64,000 bases of DNA from Lientehia hominis (lineage in GTDB: Bacteria; Bacillota; Clostridia; Lachnospirales; Lachnospiraceae): assembly GCF_021044755.1 (NCBI RefSeq), contig NZ_JAJNOR010000001.1, positions 975,848 to 1,039,847 on the forward strand. The letters run 5' to 3'. The notes below the pieces were generated by a model. The model worked only from the letters and a program-made list of their open reading frames with translations, ran no database searches and was not told the origin of the DNA. This document shows, piece after piece, positions 53,204 to 62,674 of this stretch (position 1 is the stretch's first letter; every line of letters starts with the position of its first letter). The position numbers were made by a program, and so were the translations under genes.

Positions 53204-53823
53204 TATGCGTACACCTCCTCAATCGCAGCAACAGCAGCCTTTGTGGTGATGACTGTGTTGTATTTCAAAATATCGTATACATTGATGGCGGATGTGAGGG
53301 CCGTCTTCACGCCTTCGATGTTCCTCGCGGACATCATGACATTTTCATCCTTCTGATCCATGACCACCAGCGCCTTATTTACCTTCAGGCTGTCAAGAAC
53401 GTTCTTCATTGCCTTTGTCTTGATCGCTTCAAGCTTAAGTTCATCCAATACGATGAACTTGTTCTCAGCGACTCTGGAAGTAAGAGCGGACTTCAGTGCA
53501 AGTCTTCTCTCCTTCTTGTTCAGTTTGATCGTATAATCCCTGGGCTTCACAGCAAATACTACTCCGCCGCCGGTCCACTGGGGCGCTCTCGTCGAACCCT
53601 GTCTTGCGTGACCGGTCCCCTTCTGCCTCCAGGGCTTCCTTCCGCCGCCGCTCACTTCGGAACGTGTTTTGGCGCTCTGTGTTCCCTGACGCTTATTTGC
53701 AAGCTGGCTGACTACAGCCATGTGTACCAGGTGCTCATTTACTTTCACACCGAACACGGCATCGCTGAGTTCCAAGGTGCCAACTTCTTTGCCTTCCATA
53801 TTGTAAACAGATACGTTTGCCAT
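53203..53823 (-). CDS. rplD: 50S ribosomal protein L4
   Basis: The 206-residue protein has the tunnel loop segment VSGGGRKPWRQKGTGHARQG and the end VYDILKYNTVITTKAAV. In several bacteria L4 represses the S10 operon by binding its leader; a structured leader is present here at 54943-55176. Confidence 0.98.
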   Translation of the reverse strand: MANVSVYNMEGKEVGTLELSDAVFGVKVNEHLVHMAVVSQLANKRQGTQSAKTRSEVSGGGRKPWRQKGTGHARQGSTRAPQWTGGGVVFAVKPRDYTIKLNKKERRLALKSALTSRVAENKFIVLDELKLEAIKTKAMKNVLDSLKVNKALVVMDQKDENVMMSARNIEGVKTALTSAINVYDILKYNTVITTKAAVAAIEEVYA

Positions 53824-53853
53824 CTGTGTGTTCCTCCTTTCCGTGTAAAAACA

Positions 53854-54486
53854 TTAAACTGCTTTTACAGTTTCCTTGATCGTTACCAGACATTTCCTGG
53901 GTCCGGGCACCGCGCCCTTTACCAGCAGAATATTATTTTCCGCATCAACTCTGACCACTTCCAGATTCTGAATGGTGATTCTCTTGTTACCCATCTGGCC
54001 GGGCATCTTCTTGCCCTTGAATACCTTGCTGGGATCTGATGCCGATCCGTTGGAGCCGGCATGGCGGTGGAATTTGGAACCGTGGGCCATAGGTCCTCTG
54101 TGCTGGCCGTGACGTTTGATCGCGCCCTGGAAACCTTTACCTTTGGAAACCGCAGTAGCGTCGATCTTATCTCCGGCCGCAAAAATGTCCGCCTTGATCT
54201 CATCCGCCACTTTATAGTCTGCTGCGTTCTCGAATTTGAACTCTCTTACATATCTCTTATAGGACACGCCCGCTTTTTCAAACTGTCCCTTCAGGGGCTT
54301 GCTCACAAGCTTCTCTCTCTTGTCGCCGAACCCTACCTGAACGGCCGCATAGCCGTCATTTTCAACTGTCTTCACCTGTGTGACCACGCAGGGTCCAGCC
54401 TGAAGCACGGTTACCGGAATAAGTGCGCCGTCTTCTGCGAAGATCTGGGTCATCCCGACTTTTGTCGCTAAAATCGCTTTCTTCAT
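53854..54486 (-). CDS. rplC: 50S ribosomal protein L3
   Basis: Start at 54486 after ACAGGAGG gives [20 protein letters not shown] and 210 residues. The loop near the peptidyl transferase centre, [19 protein letters not shown], is intact. Confidence 0.98.
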   Translation of the reverse strand: MKKAILATKVGMTQIFAEDGALIPVTVLQAGPCVVTQVKTVENDGYAAVQVGFGDKREKLVSKPLKGQFEKAGVSYKRYVREFKFENAADYKVADEIKADIFAAGDKIDATAVSKGKGFQGAIKRHGQHRGPMAHGSKFHRHAGSNGSASDPSKVFKGKKMPGQMGNKRITIQNLEVVRVDAENNILLVKGAVPGPRKCLVTIKETVKAV

Positions 54487-54624
54487 TCTTTTACCTCCTG
54501 TTAATCTACAGCGGATTACCACATGGGCAATCATCCTAGAACAGTCAGATATAAGTGGAACATAAACTTTTACGTTACTTCTATATCGTCAACCGATTCC
54601 GGACTTTTTCCTTTTCCTTTTTGC

Positions 54625-54942
54625 TTACTTCGTCTTCATCTTAATGTCGATGTAAACACCGGCAGGCATTTCCAATCTGGAAAGAGCATCAACGGTCTTC
54701 TGAGTGGGCGCCGTGATGTCGATGAGTCTCTTGTGAGTCCTCTGTTCGAACTGCTCTCTGGAATCCTTGTACTTGTGTACAGCACGGAGAATAGTAATTA
54801 CTTCCTTCTTCGTGGGCAGCGGCACAGGTCCGCTCACCTGAGATCCGGTTTTCTTTACAGTTTCGATGATCTTTCCAGCGGACTGATCCACCATCTGATG
54901 GTCATAAGCCTTCAACGTGATTCTCATTACTTGACTTGCCAT
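54625..54942 (-). CDS. rpsJ: 30S ribosomal protein S10
   Basis: The 105-residue S10 has [34 protein letters not shown] and [14 protein letters not shown]. It also serves in NusB antitermination. First gene of the cluster, preceded by AAGGAGG and a 235-base leader. Confidence 0.98.
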   Translation of the reverse strand: MASQVMRITLKAYDHQMVDQSAGKIIETVKKTGSQVSGPVPLPTKKEVITILRAVHKYKDSREQFEQRTHKRLIDITAPTQKTVDALSRLEMPAGVYIDIKMKTK

Positions 54943-55176
54943 AAAAAAAGTCGCCTCCTTTTCGCACTTTTCAATCTAAGTACGACAAGCGGTGACTGTA
55001 CACTCTCCCGTGTGTATCGCAAAACCACACACGTCATTTCTACGTCTATGTTGTAGATGATTTAATCTGTACAGTGACTTGTCGCCAGTTTCCTAACTTG
55101 ACATTCGCTCCACGGAAAACCTGCCACAGTGGGCAGCAACCTCTCGCTTCATCGCTATCATGCCACAGCAAATAAC
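54943..55176 (-). promoter_or_regulatory. Structured leader of the S10 operon
   Basis: The minus-strand leader contains several paired elements: CTGCC/GGCAG near 55120, GTGTGTGG...ACACAC near 55020, and a long stem made by CGACAAG with CTTGTCG and CTGTACA with TGTACAG that encloses the second hairpin. Such leaders bind a ribosomal protein (L4 in other bacteria) for feedback control; which protein acts here is not known. Confidence 0.6.
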
Positions 55177-55205
55177 ATTATACATGAATGATATGGAAAA
55201 TGCAA
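55177..55205 (-). promoter_or_regulatory. Promoter of the S10 operon
   Basis: TTGCAT (55200-55205) and a perfect TATAAT (55177-55182) are 17 bases apart on the minus strand. The start would fall near 55170, about 45 bases from the edge of repeat copy 2. Confidence 0.85.
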
Positions 55206-55249
55206 GAAAAATTTTATATTCTTTTTGTGGATACAAAATACTTTTTGGA

Positions 55250-55957
55250 ATCATTTATAGTTAGCTCCGATCAAGTTCCGTTTAAACACCGGCAGAAGTT
55301 CCAGGCCGTCACGATTTCGGTTCGCTGGCGATGCAGGGGCCGCTTTATCCCCGCTCCGGCAGTACCGCTCACATGTCGGCAGGAAATCCTGATGATTTCC
55401 CGTCTCCTGTTCGCTCAGAAACGGAATCGGTATTTCCGTTTCTGCCTCCCTCCGCCTGGGGGAACATCGGCCGCTGCCCTGCGGCGCTCTCCTTTAGGCC
55501 GGCCCGGAATCGTTCTGCCGATTTTCTGTCTGCCGCACTGTTATGAATGTTTTCCATTTTCCTGATTCCAGAAAAGGATCGGATATCCACAGGGCCCGCA
55601 CGCCTTACGGCGGCGGGCCGCGGTGGCCGCCCCAATGGCTTTCACAACAAACAAAAGCTTATTTCGGTGCGGGAAGAGGAGCAGGAGGAACGATCCGCTT
55701 CCATCGTAAGGGGAGCGCTGCAAAGGCGTTGGCAGGATCTTCCCGGCCGGAGGGAGGCAAAAATTGCATATCATGCGGATTTTTGTTGGAATCTGACATG
55801 GAAAAATATCGATTTATCCATGTCAGTTGGAAAGGACCGACCGAAGGCCGCAAAGATGCTGGTTACGGCTGCCAGCGACCCGCCTGGATGGAAGCGGACT
55901 TCCTCCTGTCCCCTCTGATTTGCAAAGATAAGTTTGTTTGAAAGTATTCAAAGGTAT
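55250..55957. repeat. 708-base hairpin-rich dispersed repeat, copy 2
   Basis: This copy matches 8485-9192 in the same orientation. Differences within hairpins often keep pairing: the loop of the GGAAATC stem changes from TTTAT to CTGAT while the stem stays, and a C-G pair in the AAAAATC stem becomes a U-G pair. A 64-residue minus-strand frame (55659-55853) is open in both copies, yet its translation is ordinary low-quality text and I do not call it a gene. The right edge overlaps the last codons of the chromate transporter remnant. Confidence 0.85.
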
Positions 55958-56412
55958 ATCATAATTTCTGCCGCACCGCACAGGATCATGACCAGAATCG
56001 GATTCCACCTGAGCTTCCGCAAAGCAATGAGGGCGGCAATAAAATATATTGCCATCCGCATGGTGACCGCTCCCTCCGCAAAAAAAGCTGTCCGGAGAAT
56101 CGTGACGCCCGCCTTGGCTATCATCGCCACCACCACAGGACGGACGCCGCTCAAAACGCTCTGCATGACTGTCTGACTGCGATATCGGTTATACAAAAAA
56201 GCCAGTCCCGTCACAAAAATACAGGAAGGGAGGACGCAGCCCCCAGTGGCACAAACAGCTCCAAAAACGCCTCCCATCTGTGTTCCTACAAAAGCAGCGG
56301 CGTTGACTGTAATAGGCCCCGGCGTCATCTCGGCAATAGTGACCAAATCCGCAAAAATTCCGGCGGAAAGCCAAGAGTGGCGGACGATTACCTGCTCCTC
56401 AATAAAAGGCAT
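55948..56412 (-). pseudogene. chrA: Chromate transporter (ChrA) remnant
   Basis: The frame starts abruptly at MPFIEEQVIVRHSWLS and runs through the diagnostic MTPGPITVNAAAFVGTQ, then about 130 residues of membrane segments. Intact short ChrA proteins begin about 22 residues earlier with a GGGYAAMP segment, which is missing. The break coincides with a fragment of an AbrB-family gene on the other strand. The last residues run into the 708-base repeat. Intact ones export chromate or related oxyanions; this copy has lost its first membrane segment and start region. Confidence 0.75.
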
Positions 56413-56593
56413 GGCAAAGGGACAGGTCACGATCCCAAAAGATGTTCGGGAAGTTCTCGGTGTAGCAAGCGGCGACAGAATTACATTCGTGGTGGATGGC
56501 AACACAGTTCGTATTGTTAATTCCGTGGTCTACGCCATGCAAATGCTTCAACAGGAAATGGCCGGAGAAACAGAATGCACCGGATTGGATTAG
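56411..56593 (+). pseudogene. AbrB/MazE-type antitoxin fragment
   Basis: The frame reads MAKGQVTIPKDVREVLGV, then GDRITFVVDGNTVRIVN, the swapped-hairpin AbrB fold used by many antitoxins. The first eight or so residues of the usual N-terminus are replaced by the chrA junction and there is no clear binding site. A PIN toxin fragment follows, so this was an AbrB-PIN toxin-antitoxin pair. Confidence 0.7.
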
Positions 56594-56599
56594 GAAGAT

Positions 56600-56818
56600 G
56601 ATATGATGGCGCTTGTCAAAGAATGACGGAACGAGGATGAAACGGATTTTCAACAAAAAATTCCCGCACTGGCTGGCCGCTCTGGATAAGTTCCTTTCGG
56701 TAGCTCTGCTGCCTTTGGAATTAGTCCCGGTTCCAACAGATGAAAACGCATCAGAAACACAAATCAGAGATGTAATTGACCGTCCTATCCTTCGGGCGGC
56801 GATTGAGGCAAAGGCCGG
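56600..56818 (+). pseudogene. PIN-domain toxin fragment
   Basis: The plus-strand frame includes RIFNKKFPHWLAALDKFLS and IRDVIDRPILRAAIEA, the middle of PIN-family RNase toxins that pair with AbrB antitoxins. The N-terminal catalytic Asp motif and the C-terminal TGDKDF motif are absent. It breaks off at about 56815 into a relaxase fragment on the opposite strand. Confidence 0.65.
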
Positions 56819-57127
56819 GCACGCAGGCCTTGATTTCCTTCAGCAGTTTATTATCTGCGGCAATCTGGCGGTTGACTTCCCCTTTGTCGGTTTTGATACC
56901 GCACATCTCCATCTGGCTGGCCGCTGGCCCAAATGGACAGAGGGGATTTATCCATTCCGCGCCGTTTATAGCTGCGGTGGTCTACCAGCGCCGGTTGACC
57001 GGCAGCCTCTAATGCCTGGTTGGTAAAGGCCGCCCACTCCGCCCGCCAGATTTTCATATTTCCTTTGTCGTTCCAGTCGGCGGTGTCCTCCCGGTAGTTC
57101 TTCCAGCCGCCTTTGCCGTCCGGGGCG
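56815..57127 (-). pseudogene. MobA/MobL relaxase fragment
   Basis: The minus strand encodes KGGWKNYREDTADWNDKGN, WRAEWAAFTNQALEAAG and VDHRSYKRRG. After a frameshift it continues as GPAASQMEMCGIKTDKGEV and RQIAADNKLLKEIKA. These are in-order segments of MobA/MobL relaxases, which nick the transfer origin of mobilizable plasmids and transposons. The His-rich catalytic N-terminus is missing. It marks the surrounding region as former mobile DNA. Confidence 0.75.
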
Positions 57128-57177
57128 ACTCTCTCCTAAAGCCGCTGTATTAGATCAGGTGGGTGGCAGTTTATAGC

Positions 57178-57209
57178 AAAAACGGCGGCTTTGATGTCAA
57201 AACCGCCGT
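57178..57209 (-). terminator. Terminator after the DtxR-family gene
   Basis: ACGGCGG and CCGCCGT form the stem on the minus strand, followed by TTTTGC. It lies 100 bases past the regulator stop. The rest of 57128-57308 shows no convincing gene. Confidence 0.7.
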
Positions 57210-57308
57210 AAGGGTAAAACCCCGAAATGAGCGCACGAAAAGCATCTGCCCCGGCAACGTTTTTTCTTTCCCCGTCGGACGGGGTAGGATAGCTTCAATG
57301 TATTCGGT

Positions 57309-57680
57309 TTACTCTTGTTCCTGTGCGGCTGCCTTTTTTAGCCGGGTATAACTCTCGTTGCTAATAACGTGTTCGATCCGGCAGGCGTCGGCCTCTGCTG
57401 TTTTAGGATCAACGCCTGCGGCGATAAGCTGCTCGGTAAAAAAGCAATGCCGCTCGTAGATTCCTTCGGCAACCTCCCGGCCCACATCGGTCAGATGGAG
57501 AAAATGATCCTCGTCCATCGTGATAAAACCGCCGTCTTTCAGGATATTGACCGCATGGCATACACTGGGCTTAGATACCTCCATACGTCGGGCAACATCC
57601 ACGGAGCGTACCATACCGAGTTTCTTTTGAAGAACAAGAATGGTTTCCAGATAGTCCTCCCCGGACGCATAAAGTTTCAT
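57309..57680 (-). CDS. DtxR/MntR family metal-dependent repressor
   Basis: The 123-residue protein has the DtxR winged helix (SGEDYLETILVLQKK, then RSVDVARRMEVSKPSVCHAV) and the metal-binding dimerisation helix with ERHCFFTEQLIAAGV and DACRIEHVIS. It lacks the SH3-like third domain, as do MntR-type short forms. It senses ferrous iron or manganese. It overlaps the stop of the exporter remnant by four bases (ATGA), so it was the last gene of that transport operon and suggests the operon handles a metal or siderophore. Confidence 0.9.
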   Translation of the reverse strand: MKLYASGEDYLETILVLQKKLGMVRSVDVARRMEVSKPSVCHAVNILKDGGFITMDEDHFLHLTDVGREVAEGIYERHCFFTEQLIAAGVDPKTAEADACRIEHVISNESYTRLKKAAAQEQE

Positions 57681-58195
57681 GTGTGTCTCCTTTCCTGTTC
57701 CAGTTTCCAGCCAATCGCCTCCTGTTTCGCAGATACAAAGTCGGCATACAGCCCTTTCTGCCGGATTAGCTCCTCATGGGTACCGCACTAGACAATTTGA
57801 GCGTTATTCAGCACAAGTATCTGGTCTGCATTTCAAACCGTTTTCAGCCGATGGGCAATCATAAGGATGATCTTGTCACGGGTCAGCGCCTCGATAGCCT
57901 GCTGCAATTCATCCTCGTTCTCCGGGTCAACACTGCTGGTAGCCTCGTCCAAAATAATGATAATCGCGTTTTTCATCATAGCGCGGGCAATAGCGATCCG
58001 CTGGCATTTCCCGCCGGAAAGCTGGGAACCGCTCTGTTTTGCCGCCTGCTCTGCCTCAGCGTCTGTGACGTTTGGTTTTCCCATATTGCAGGCACTTATG
58101 GTTTTCTGGTTTTCCCGCTTTGGCCACGCTCTCCCATTTGACAGACCACATCTAAGATTGCAAGAACAATACTGCCGATGAATTTCCTATGCTAG
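57677..58195 (-). pseudogene. Collapsed ABC exporter remnant
   Basis: Pieces in order: RKFIGSIVLAILDVVCQMG, the start of an exporter membrane domain; MGKPNVTDAEAEQAAKQ; LSGGKCQRIAIARAMMKNA and ILDEATSSVDPENEDELQQ from the ATPase; a frameshift after AHRLKTV; then ADQILVLNNAQIV, a stop, and GTHEELIRQKGLYADF. The transmembrane domain and Walker A are deleted. In related loci two fused ABC exporter genes follow the ECF ATPase; they appear to have been fused and lost here. Confidence 0.8.
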
Positions 58196-58208
58196 GTCTT
58201 CTTTCATT

Positions 58209-59675
58209 TTACAGGCACCCCCTTAGAAAAAAGCTCCATATTTTTTCAAGGCCAGACGCATCCATTTGGAATTGGTCAAGGATGGAACCGTTCTCAAAGT
58301 GGACAATATCCGTACAGCATTCCAAGATCAACTCAAGGTCATGGGTAATGACATATACGGTAATACCTGTATTCCTGACTTGACGCAGGACGTTTGCGAC
58401 CTCTTTCATGTGCTTATAATCAAGACCGCTGGTGGGCTCATCAAAAAATAAAATGGAACGCTTAGAAGCGATTGCCGAGGCAATCGCAACCCGCTGTTTT
58501 TGCCCGCCTGAGAGGGACATAGGGTGTCTGTCTTTAATGTCACCCAAATCTAGGCTGGAAAGGATTTCCTCTGCCCACTCTTGATTTTCATCCTCCATAC
58601 TGATTCGAACTTCGTCTAATACCGTTTCTGTAAAAAGCTGATGATTGACTTCCTGCATCACCATATAGCAGGTATTTAATCTGTCTTTCGGCCGATAAGT
58701 TCTGCCATTCCAGATAACCTCACCGCACCGCTTTTCTAAACCGCAAAAGCACCTGGAAAAAGTAGACTTCCCAGCTCCGTTATTTCCAATAATCCCTACA
58801 ATGCGGTTTGCCGGAATTTTATCTTTACTAATGTGAAGTGTTTCCGGTTCATTTTTGTAGGCGAAACAGAAGTTGTGAAGCTCCATTTGTTTCCCAGTCT
58901 GTGGTGATGTTTCAGGCGGCAGCAAATCTTCAAGAATAAAGGTACGAAGTCCCATATCGGCTCTTTGCCGCTCTGTCAGTTGCTCAAACTCTGCCGCAGA
59001 GTAATCCTTTTCCACCTGCCCGGCGGTAATATAGATAAAGCAATCCGCAAGGCCGCGCAGATAGTAAAGCCGATGTTCTGACACGATAATTGTTTTCCCC
59101 TGCGACTTCCAAAATGCAAGTGTGGCTCTCAAATCGAGAATAGAGGAAGCGTCAAGGTTGGAGGATGGTTCATCCATAACAAGTACGTCAGGCTCCATGA
59201 TCGATACACCAGCACAGGCAATTTTCTGCTTCTCTCCGCCGGAGAGGTGGAAAATATTGCGGCCCATCAACTTCTCCAAGCGAAAATTCCGTACAGTCTT
59301 TTCTAATCGTTCCCGAATACCTTGCTTCGGCTGACCGAGGTTTTCACATCCGAATGTAATTTCGCTGGTCGTATCCACATTAAAAAATTGAGAACGTGGA
59401 TTTTGAAATACACTGCCAACGGTTTTCGCTGTATCATAAAGAGGCTGTTCTGAAATCTTCGCCCCATTCACCCACACTTCTCCATTCATTTTACCTTCGT
59501 AGTAGTGCGGAATCAGGCCGTTAATCAGGCGGGTAATTGTCGTTTTCCCACAGCCACTTTCGCCGCAAAGCACGATAAATTGTCCATCCTCTATGTTCAG
59601 GTTTATATCCTGAACACCACCGGCGCTCTCGTTTTCTTCCCCATAAGAGAAAGTCACATGGTCAATCCGTATCAC
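58209..59675 (-). CDS. ECF-type double ATPase
   Basis: The 488-residue protein has two ABC domains. The first has Walker A GESGCGKTTITR, VFQNPRSQFFNVD, HLSGGEKQKIACAG and VLVMDEPSSNLD. The second has [29 protein letters not shown] and ILFFDEPTSGLD. The FQNPRSQFF form is typical of ECF ATPases. It works with the EcfT-like protein 15 bases upstream and the S component before that. It is distinct from the housekeeping EcfA1/EcfA2 pair. Confidence 0.92.
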   Translation of the reverse strand: MIRIDHVTFSYGEENESAGGVQDINLNIEDGQFIVLCGESGCGKTTITRLINGLIPHYYEGKMNGEVWVNGAKISEQPLYDTAKTVGSVFQNPRSQFFNVDTTSEITFGCENLGQPKQGIRERLEKTVRNFRLEKLMGRNIFHLSGGEKQKIACAGVSIMEPDVLVMDEPSSNLDASSILDLRATLAFWKSQGKTIIVSEHRLYYLRGLADCFIYITAGQVEKDYSAAEFEQLTERQRADMGLRTFILEDLLPPETSPQTGKQMELHNFCFAYKNEPETLHISKDKIPANRIVGIIGNNGAGKSTFSRCFCGLEKRCGEVIWNGRTYRPKDRLNTCYMVMQEVNHQLFTETVLDEVRISMEDENQEWAEEILSSLDLGDIKDRHPMSLSGGQKQRVAIASAIASKRSILFFDEPTSGLDYKHMKEVANVLRQVRNTGITVYVITHDLELILECCTDIVHFENGSILDQFQMDASGLEKIWSFFLRGCL

Positions 59676-59690
59676 AGGCTCGCCCCCCTT

Positions 59691-60431
59691 TCAAAAAATA
59701 ATTTGCTTCTGAAACAGAAATAAGATAAAGCAGAGGATACAGAATATGGTGGCAAACACATCTTGAAAACGGAAACCAATCTGACATACATTCGTGCGTC
59801 TGACGGGAGCACCAAGCCCCCGTGTCAACGCAGCGGCAGAAAGTTCGTCACCAATCTTTACAACAGATACCATCAAGGGAACAAGCCTATATTCCATCAT
59901 CAGCAAAGGATTTTTCCCGCCGAAGCGGATGCCCCGCATTTTCATAGCATCCTGAATCGCCTGATATTCTTCGCTGATTGTGGGAAAAAAGCGAAAAATC
60001 ACAGACATAGGGATGACAATTTTTTCTGTGACGTGCATACGCTCCGCTGCGCCGATAAACTCACTGACCGAAGTTGATGAAATCAGCCAGGCTCCGGTCA
60101 TGATGCCAGGCGCAAACCGTGTCATAATGGATGTAACTGCCAGCACGAGGAAAGAGAGCAAGCCGCTTAAAACTGTAAGCGCGATCCGTTCCAATACAAA
60201 ACAGACCGCATATAACAACAAATACTTTCCTGCCGCTCTGAAACGACGCTCTGATAAAATCAGCACAAAGGGGACAAGGCTTAAACAAGGCTTTACGATG
60301 TTCATAATCCCTTCATTGCTGGTGCTGAACATCAATGTTGTAATCGTCAACAACAGGAAGAGCTTTGTGCGGGGATCAAGCAATATTCTTTTTCCCTTTT
60401 CAGTTGTTTCCGAGAATGATACCCCATTCAT
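59691..60431 (-). CDS. ECF transporter membrane (CbiQ/EcfT) subunit
   Basis: The 246-residue protein has five or so membrane segments and the coupling motifs AMKMRGIRFGGKNPL and AAALTRGLGAP. It starts one base into the S-component stop (TAATG), so the two are coupled. It forms a dedicated energy module with the double ATPase. Confidence 0.9.
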   Translation of the reverse strand: MNGVSFSETTEKGKRILLDPRTKLFLLLTITTLMFSTSNEGIMNIVKPCLSLVPFVLILSERRFRAAGKYLLLYAVCFVLERIALTVLSGLLSFLVLAVTSIMTRFAPGIMTGAWLISSTSVSEFIGAAERMHVTEKIVIPMSVIFRFFPTISEEYQAIQDAMKMRGIRFGGKNPLLMMEYRLVPLMVSVVKIGDELSAAALTRGLGAPVRRTNVCQIGFRFQDVFATIFCILCFILFLFQKQIIF

Positions 60432-61015
60432 TACACAATTCCCGCTTTGGAAAAATGCTTTTTCAGAAGTGCCTTACCTAACAGGCCGCCTAAAATCGCA
60501 AAAACAAAAATTCCTACAATTACCAGAATAATGCTCCACATGGGCATCACTGCCATTACTTTGTCAGCGTATTCCTCACCGAAGCTGGCTGCAAAACTGG
60601 CCCAGGAGTCCTCTACCATGAAATACATGGGAATATATGTACCGACCATCCAAAGGCTGAATACCGCATAACCGATCAGGCTCCTTTTGGCACTTTTATA
60701 TCCGCCGGATTTCAAAAGCAGATCACCCAGCAAGCCAAAGACTGCGCCCATTGGCACACCCCAAAATCCCATGCCGGTCAATCCCATCAGCAGGCCGCTT
60801 AAAATTCCCATGATTGTAACCATGCCGAATTTCTTTACTCTTGTCAAAAACAGCATGAAAGGGATTCCAGTAATCAAAGACCACAGGGCGCCGAGAATCG
60901 GCAAAAAGATGGGCACAAATCCAATAGGAATGGCAACACAGCAGCCAATCACGAAGTAGAGGACGGTAAATAGTCCGAGGTTAATCAAATCCTTTGCTTG
61001 TAACTTGTTTCTCAT
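60431..61015 (-). CDS. MptD/Trep_Strep-type ECF substrate-binding (S) component
   Basis: Start at 61015 follows GGAGGT and gives 194 residues with five or six membrane segments (LGLFTVLYFVIGCCVAI, GIPFMLFLTRVKKFG, GMGFWGVPMGAVFGLLGDLL). The RVKKFG and GLLGDLL pattern is that of the MptD-like S components. Substrates for this group are not well established; metals, siderophores or cofactors are suspected. First gene of the transport operon, divergent from an AraC regulator. Confidence 0.85.
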   Translation of the reverse strand: MRNKLQAKDLINLGLFTVLYFVIGCCVAIPIGFVPIFLPILGALWSLITGIPFMLFLTRVKKFGMVTIMGILSGLLMGLTGMGFWGVPMGAVFGLLGDLLLKSGGYKSAKRSLIGYAVFSLWMVGTYIPMYFMVEDSWASFAASFGEEYADKVMAVMPMWSIILVIVGIFVFAILGGLLGKALLKKHFSKAGIV

Positions 61016-61206
61016 AACGAATACCTCCATTCATTTCTTAGTTAGTATTTTCTAACCTGTTTATAAGATAGCACAGCTAGTCATGGCTCTCTACAACCAA
61101 TCAGCTTTTTAGCTCCAAACAGCAACGAGTTTTTCTATTGACTGACTTCTGCTGCAATTCTATAATTAAAATTAAAGTTCAGAAAATCGAGTAACAGGAG
61201 CGGGTA

Positions 61207-62199
61207 ATGAAGATTGATGATATTATAAGAAAATGTATTGAAGTACCTGGAATCTCTATAAAGCGAAGCAATTTCAGCGCAGAGCTGCTCATGAAAACAA
61301 AAGAAGGAAAAGGATCAATGACCTTTTTCCCCCTTTTTCCAGGACTTACTCTTGCGTATATCTTTGTAAATTCGCAGGCTTGGGCAGCGCCCAATATCCG
61401 TAAAGATAGCTCCATTGAAAAAGGCCCTTTGCTCTTAAATTATTGTGTGACCGGGCGCTGTGAGCTTATCTTGAATAACGAAAATTTTGTTTATGTAAAA
61501 GACGGAGAAATCTCTCTGACAGAGCGTTTTGCCAGGAAACAATATGTCTATCCTCGCCGCATTTATGAGGGAATGGAATTTTTCGTTGATATTGATACAC
61601 TGACAGCACAAAGCGCATGGGTACGAAAAGAATTTGACATTGATTTCCGCAAAATTATTGACATTTTTTGTCCCAATGGCAATACCTATATTTCAACGGT
61701 TACTCCTGAAGTCGAAGAAATACTGACAAGACTTTGGAGCCTTTTTGATGTTTCAATTCCATTTTCAATCTCACAAATGAAGGTTTATGCCCTGGCACTG
61801 TTTTCATTGCTGCAAAGCCTCCACGATATTCCCTCATCACAAGCCTGCACATTCTTCACAGAAACACAGGTAGACATTGCAAAGCGGGTAGAAAAAATTA
61901 TCACGTCCAATCTGCGCCAGCATCATCCAGCGTGGGAATTAGCGGCACGATTTTCTGTCAGCGAAACCAGCTTGAAAAATTATTTTCGGGGTGTTTTTGG
62001 ACAAAATATTTCTGTTTATCTGCGGGAAGTCAGAATGAAAAAGGCTGCGGAACTACTTGTTACCACAAGATTATCTGTGGCAGGGGTGGCAGAACAAGTT
62101 GGCTATGTGAACCAAAGTAAATTTGCCGCCGTATTCAAAAAACAATTTTCTCTGTCTCCACTGGAATACCGGCGGTCAAAGAATTTGGAAAATAGATAA
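61207..62199 (+). CDS. AraC family transcriptional regulator
   Basis: The 330-residue protein has an N-terminal ligand domain of about 220 residues and a C-terminal double helix-turn-helix (ELAARFSVSETSLKNYFRGV, then AAELLVTTRLSVAGVAEQVG and KFAAVFKKQFSLSPLEYR). It resembles the YbtA/PchR-like AraC proteins that activate siderophore transport genes. It is divergent from the ECF operon, 191 bases apart, and probably activates it. Confidence 0.9.
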   Translation: MKIDDIIRKCIEVPGISIKRSNFSAELLMKTKEGKGSMTFFPLFPGLTLAYIFVNSQAWAAPNIRKDSSIEKGPLLLNYCVTGRCELILNNENFVYVKDGEISLTERFARKQYVYPRRIYEGMEFFVDIDTLTAQSAWVRKEFDIDFRKIIDIFCPNGNTYISTVTPEVEEILTRLWSLFDVSIPFSISQMKVYALALFSLLQSLHDIPSSQACTFFTETQVDIAKRVEKIITSNLRQHHPAWELAARFSVSETSLKNYFRGVFGQNISVYLREVRMKKAAELLVTTRLSVAGVAEQVGYVNQSKFAAVFKKQFSLSPLEYRRSKNLENR

Positions 62200-62257
62200 A
62201 GCAAAAGCTGGGATTTGTTGCTTGATGGCAAAATGCCGGCTCCACTTATACTCTCAA

Positions 62258-62463
62258 TCAAGTGTAGACCAATTCTTGAAGTATCAATTCCTCAATCTGC
62301 GCTTTCAGCGAGTTCATCAGCCTCATCCATTTCATGGGACTACGGGCTTTCAGTTCCTTGGCAACTCCCGCCGTCTCCATCATGCGGGGCAGCATGGCGT
62401 CTATGTGTTCCTGTGCTGCCCGGTCAGCTTCAGACAAGTGTGGGTGTTCCTTCAGGTAACACT
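62258..62463 (-). pseudogene. tnpV: TnpV fragment (Tn4451-type mobilizable transposon)
   Basis: The minus strand encodes YLKEHPHLSEADRAAQEHID, MLPRMMETAGVAKELKARSP and MKWMRLMNSLKAQIEELI, ending VYT and a stop. This is the C-terminal half of TnpV, a small protein carried by Tn4451/Tn4453-like transposons of Clostridia. The N-terminal half is missing. With the relaxase fragment it brackets the ECF cassette. The stretch from 62464 to 62674 shows no gene that I can recognise. Confidence 0.75.
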
Positions 62464-62674
62464 AGTCAGTTCAGACCGTCGGCGCTATCCGAGCCATGGA
62501 ACGATTTAAAAGCACCTCAAGGCAGCTGTCTAGAATTAACCCGCCTGCTCTTCGATCGGATCGACTCGGCAAAAAATATCGGCCGGAAACCAGCTCCTCA
62601 AAGGCTGGTGCTCCGACCGTCTATAAAGTTAAAAACTTCCATATCCAGTTTAGACTGACTGAACCTTTTCACAG

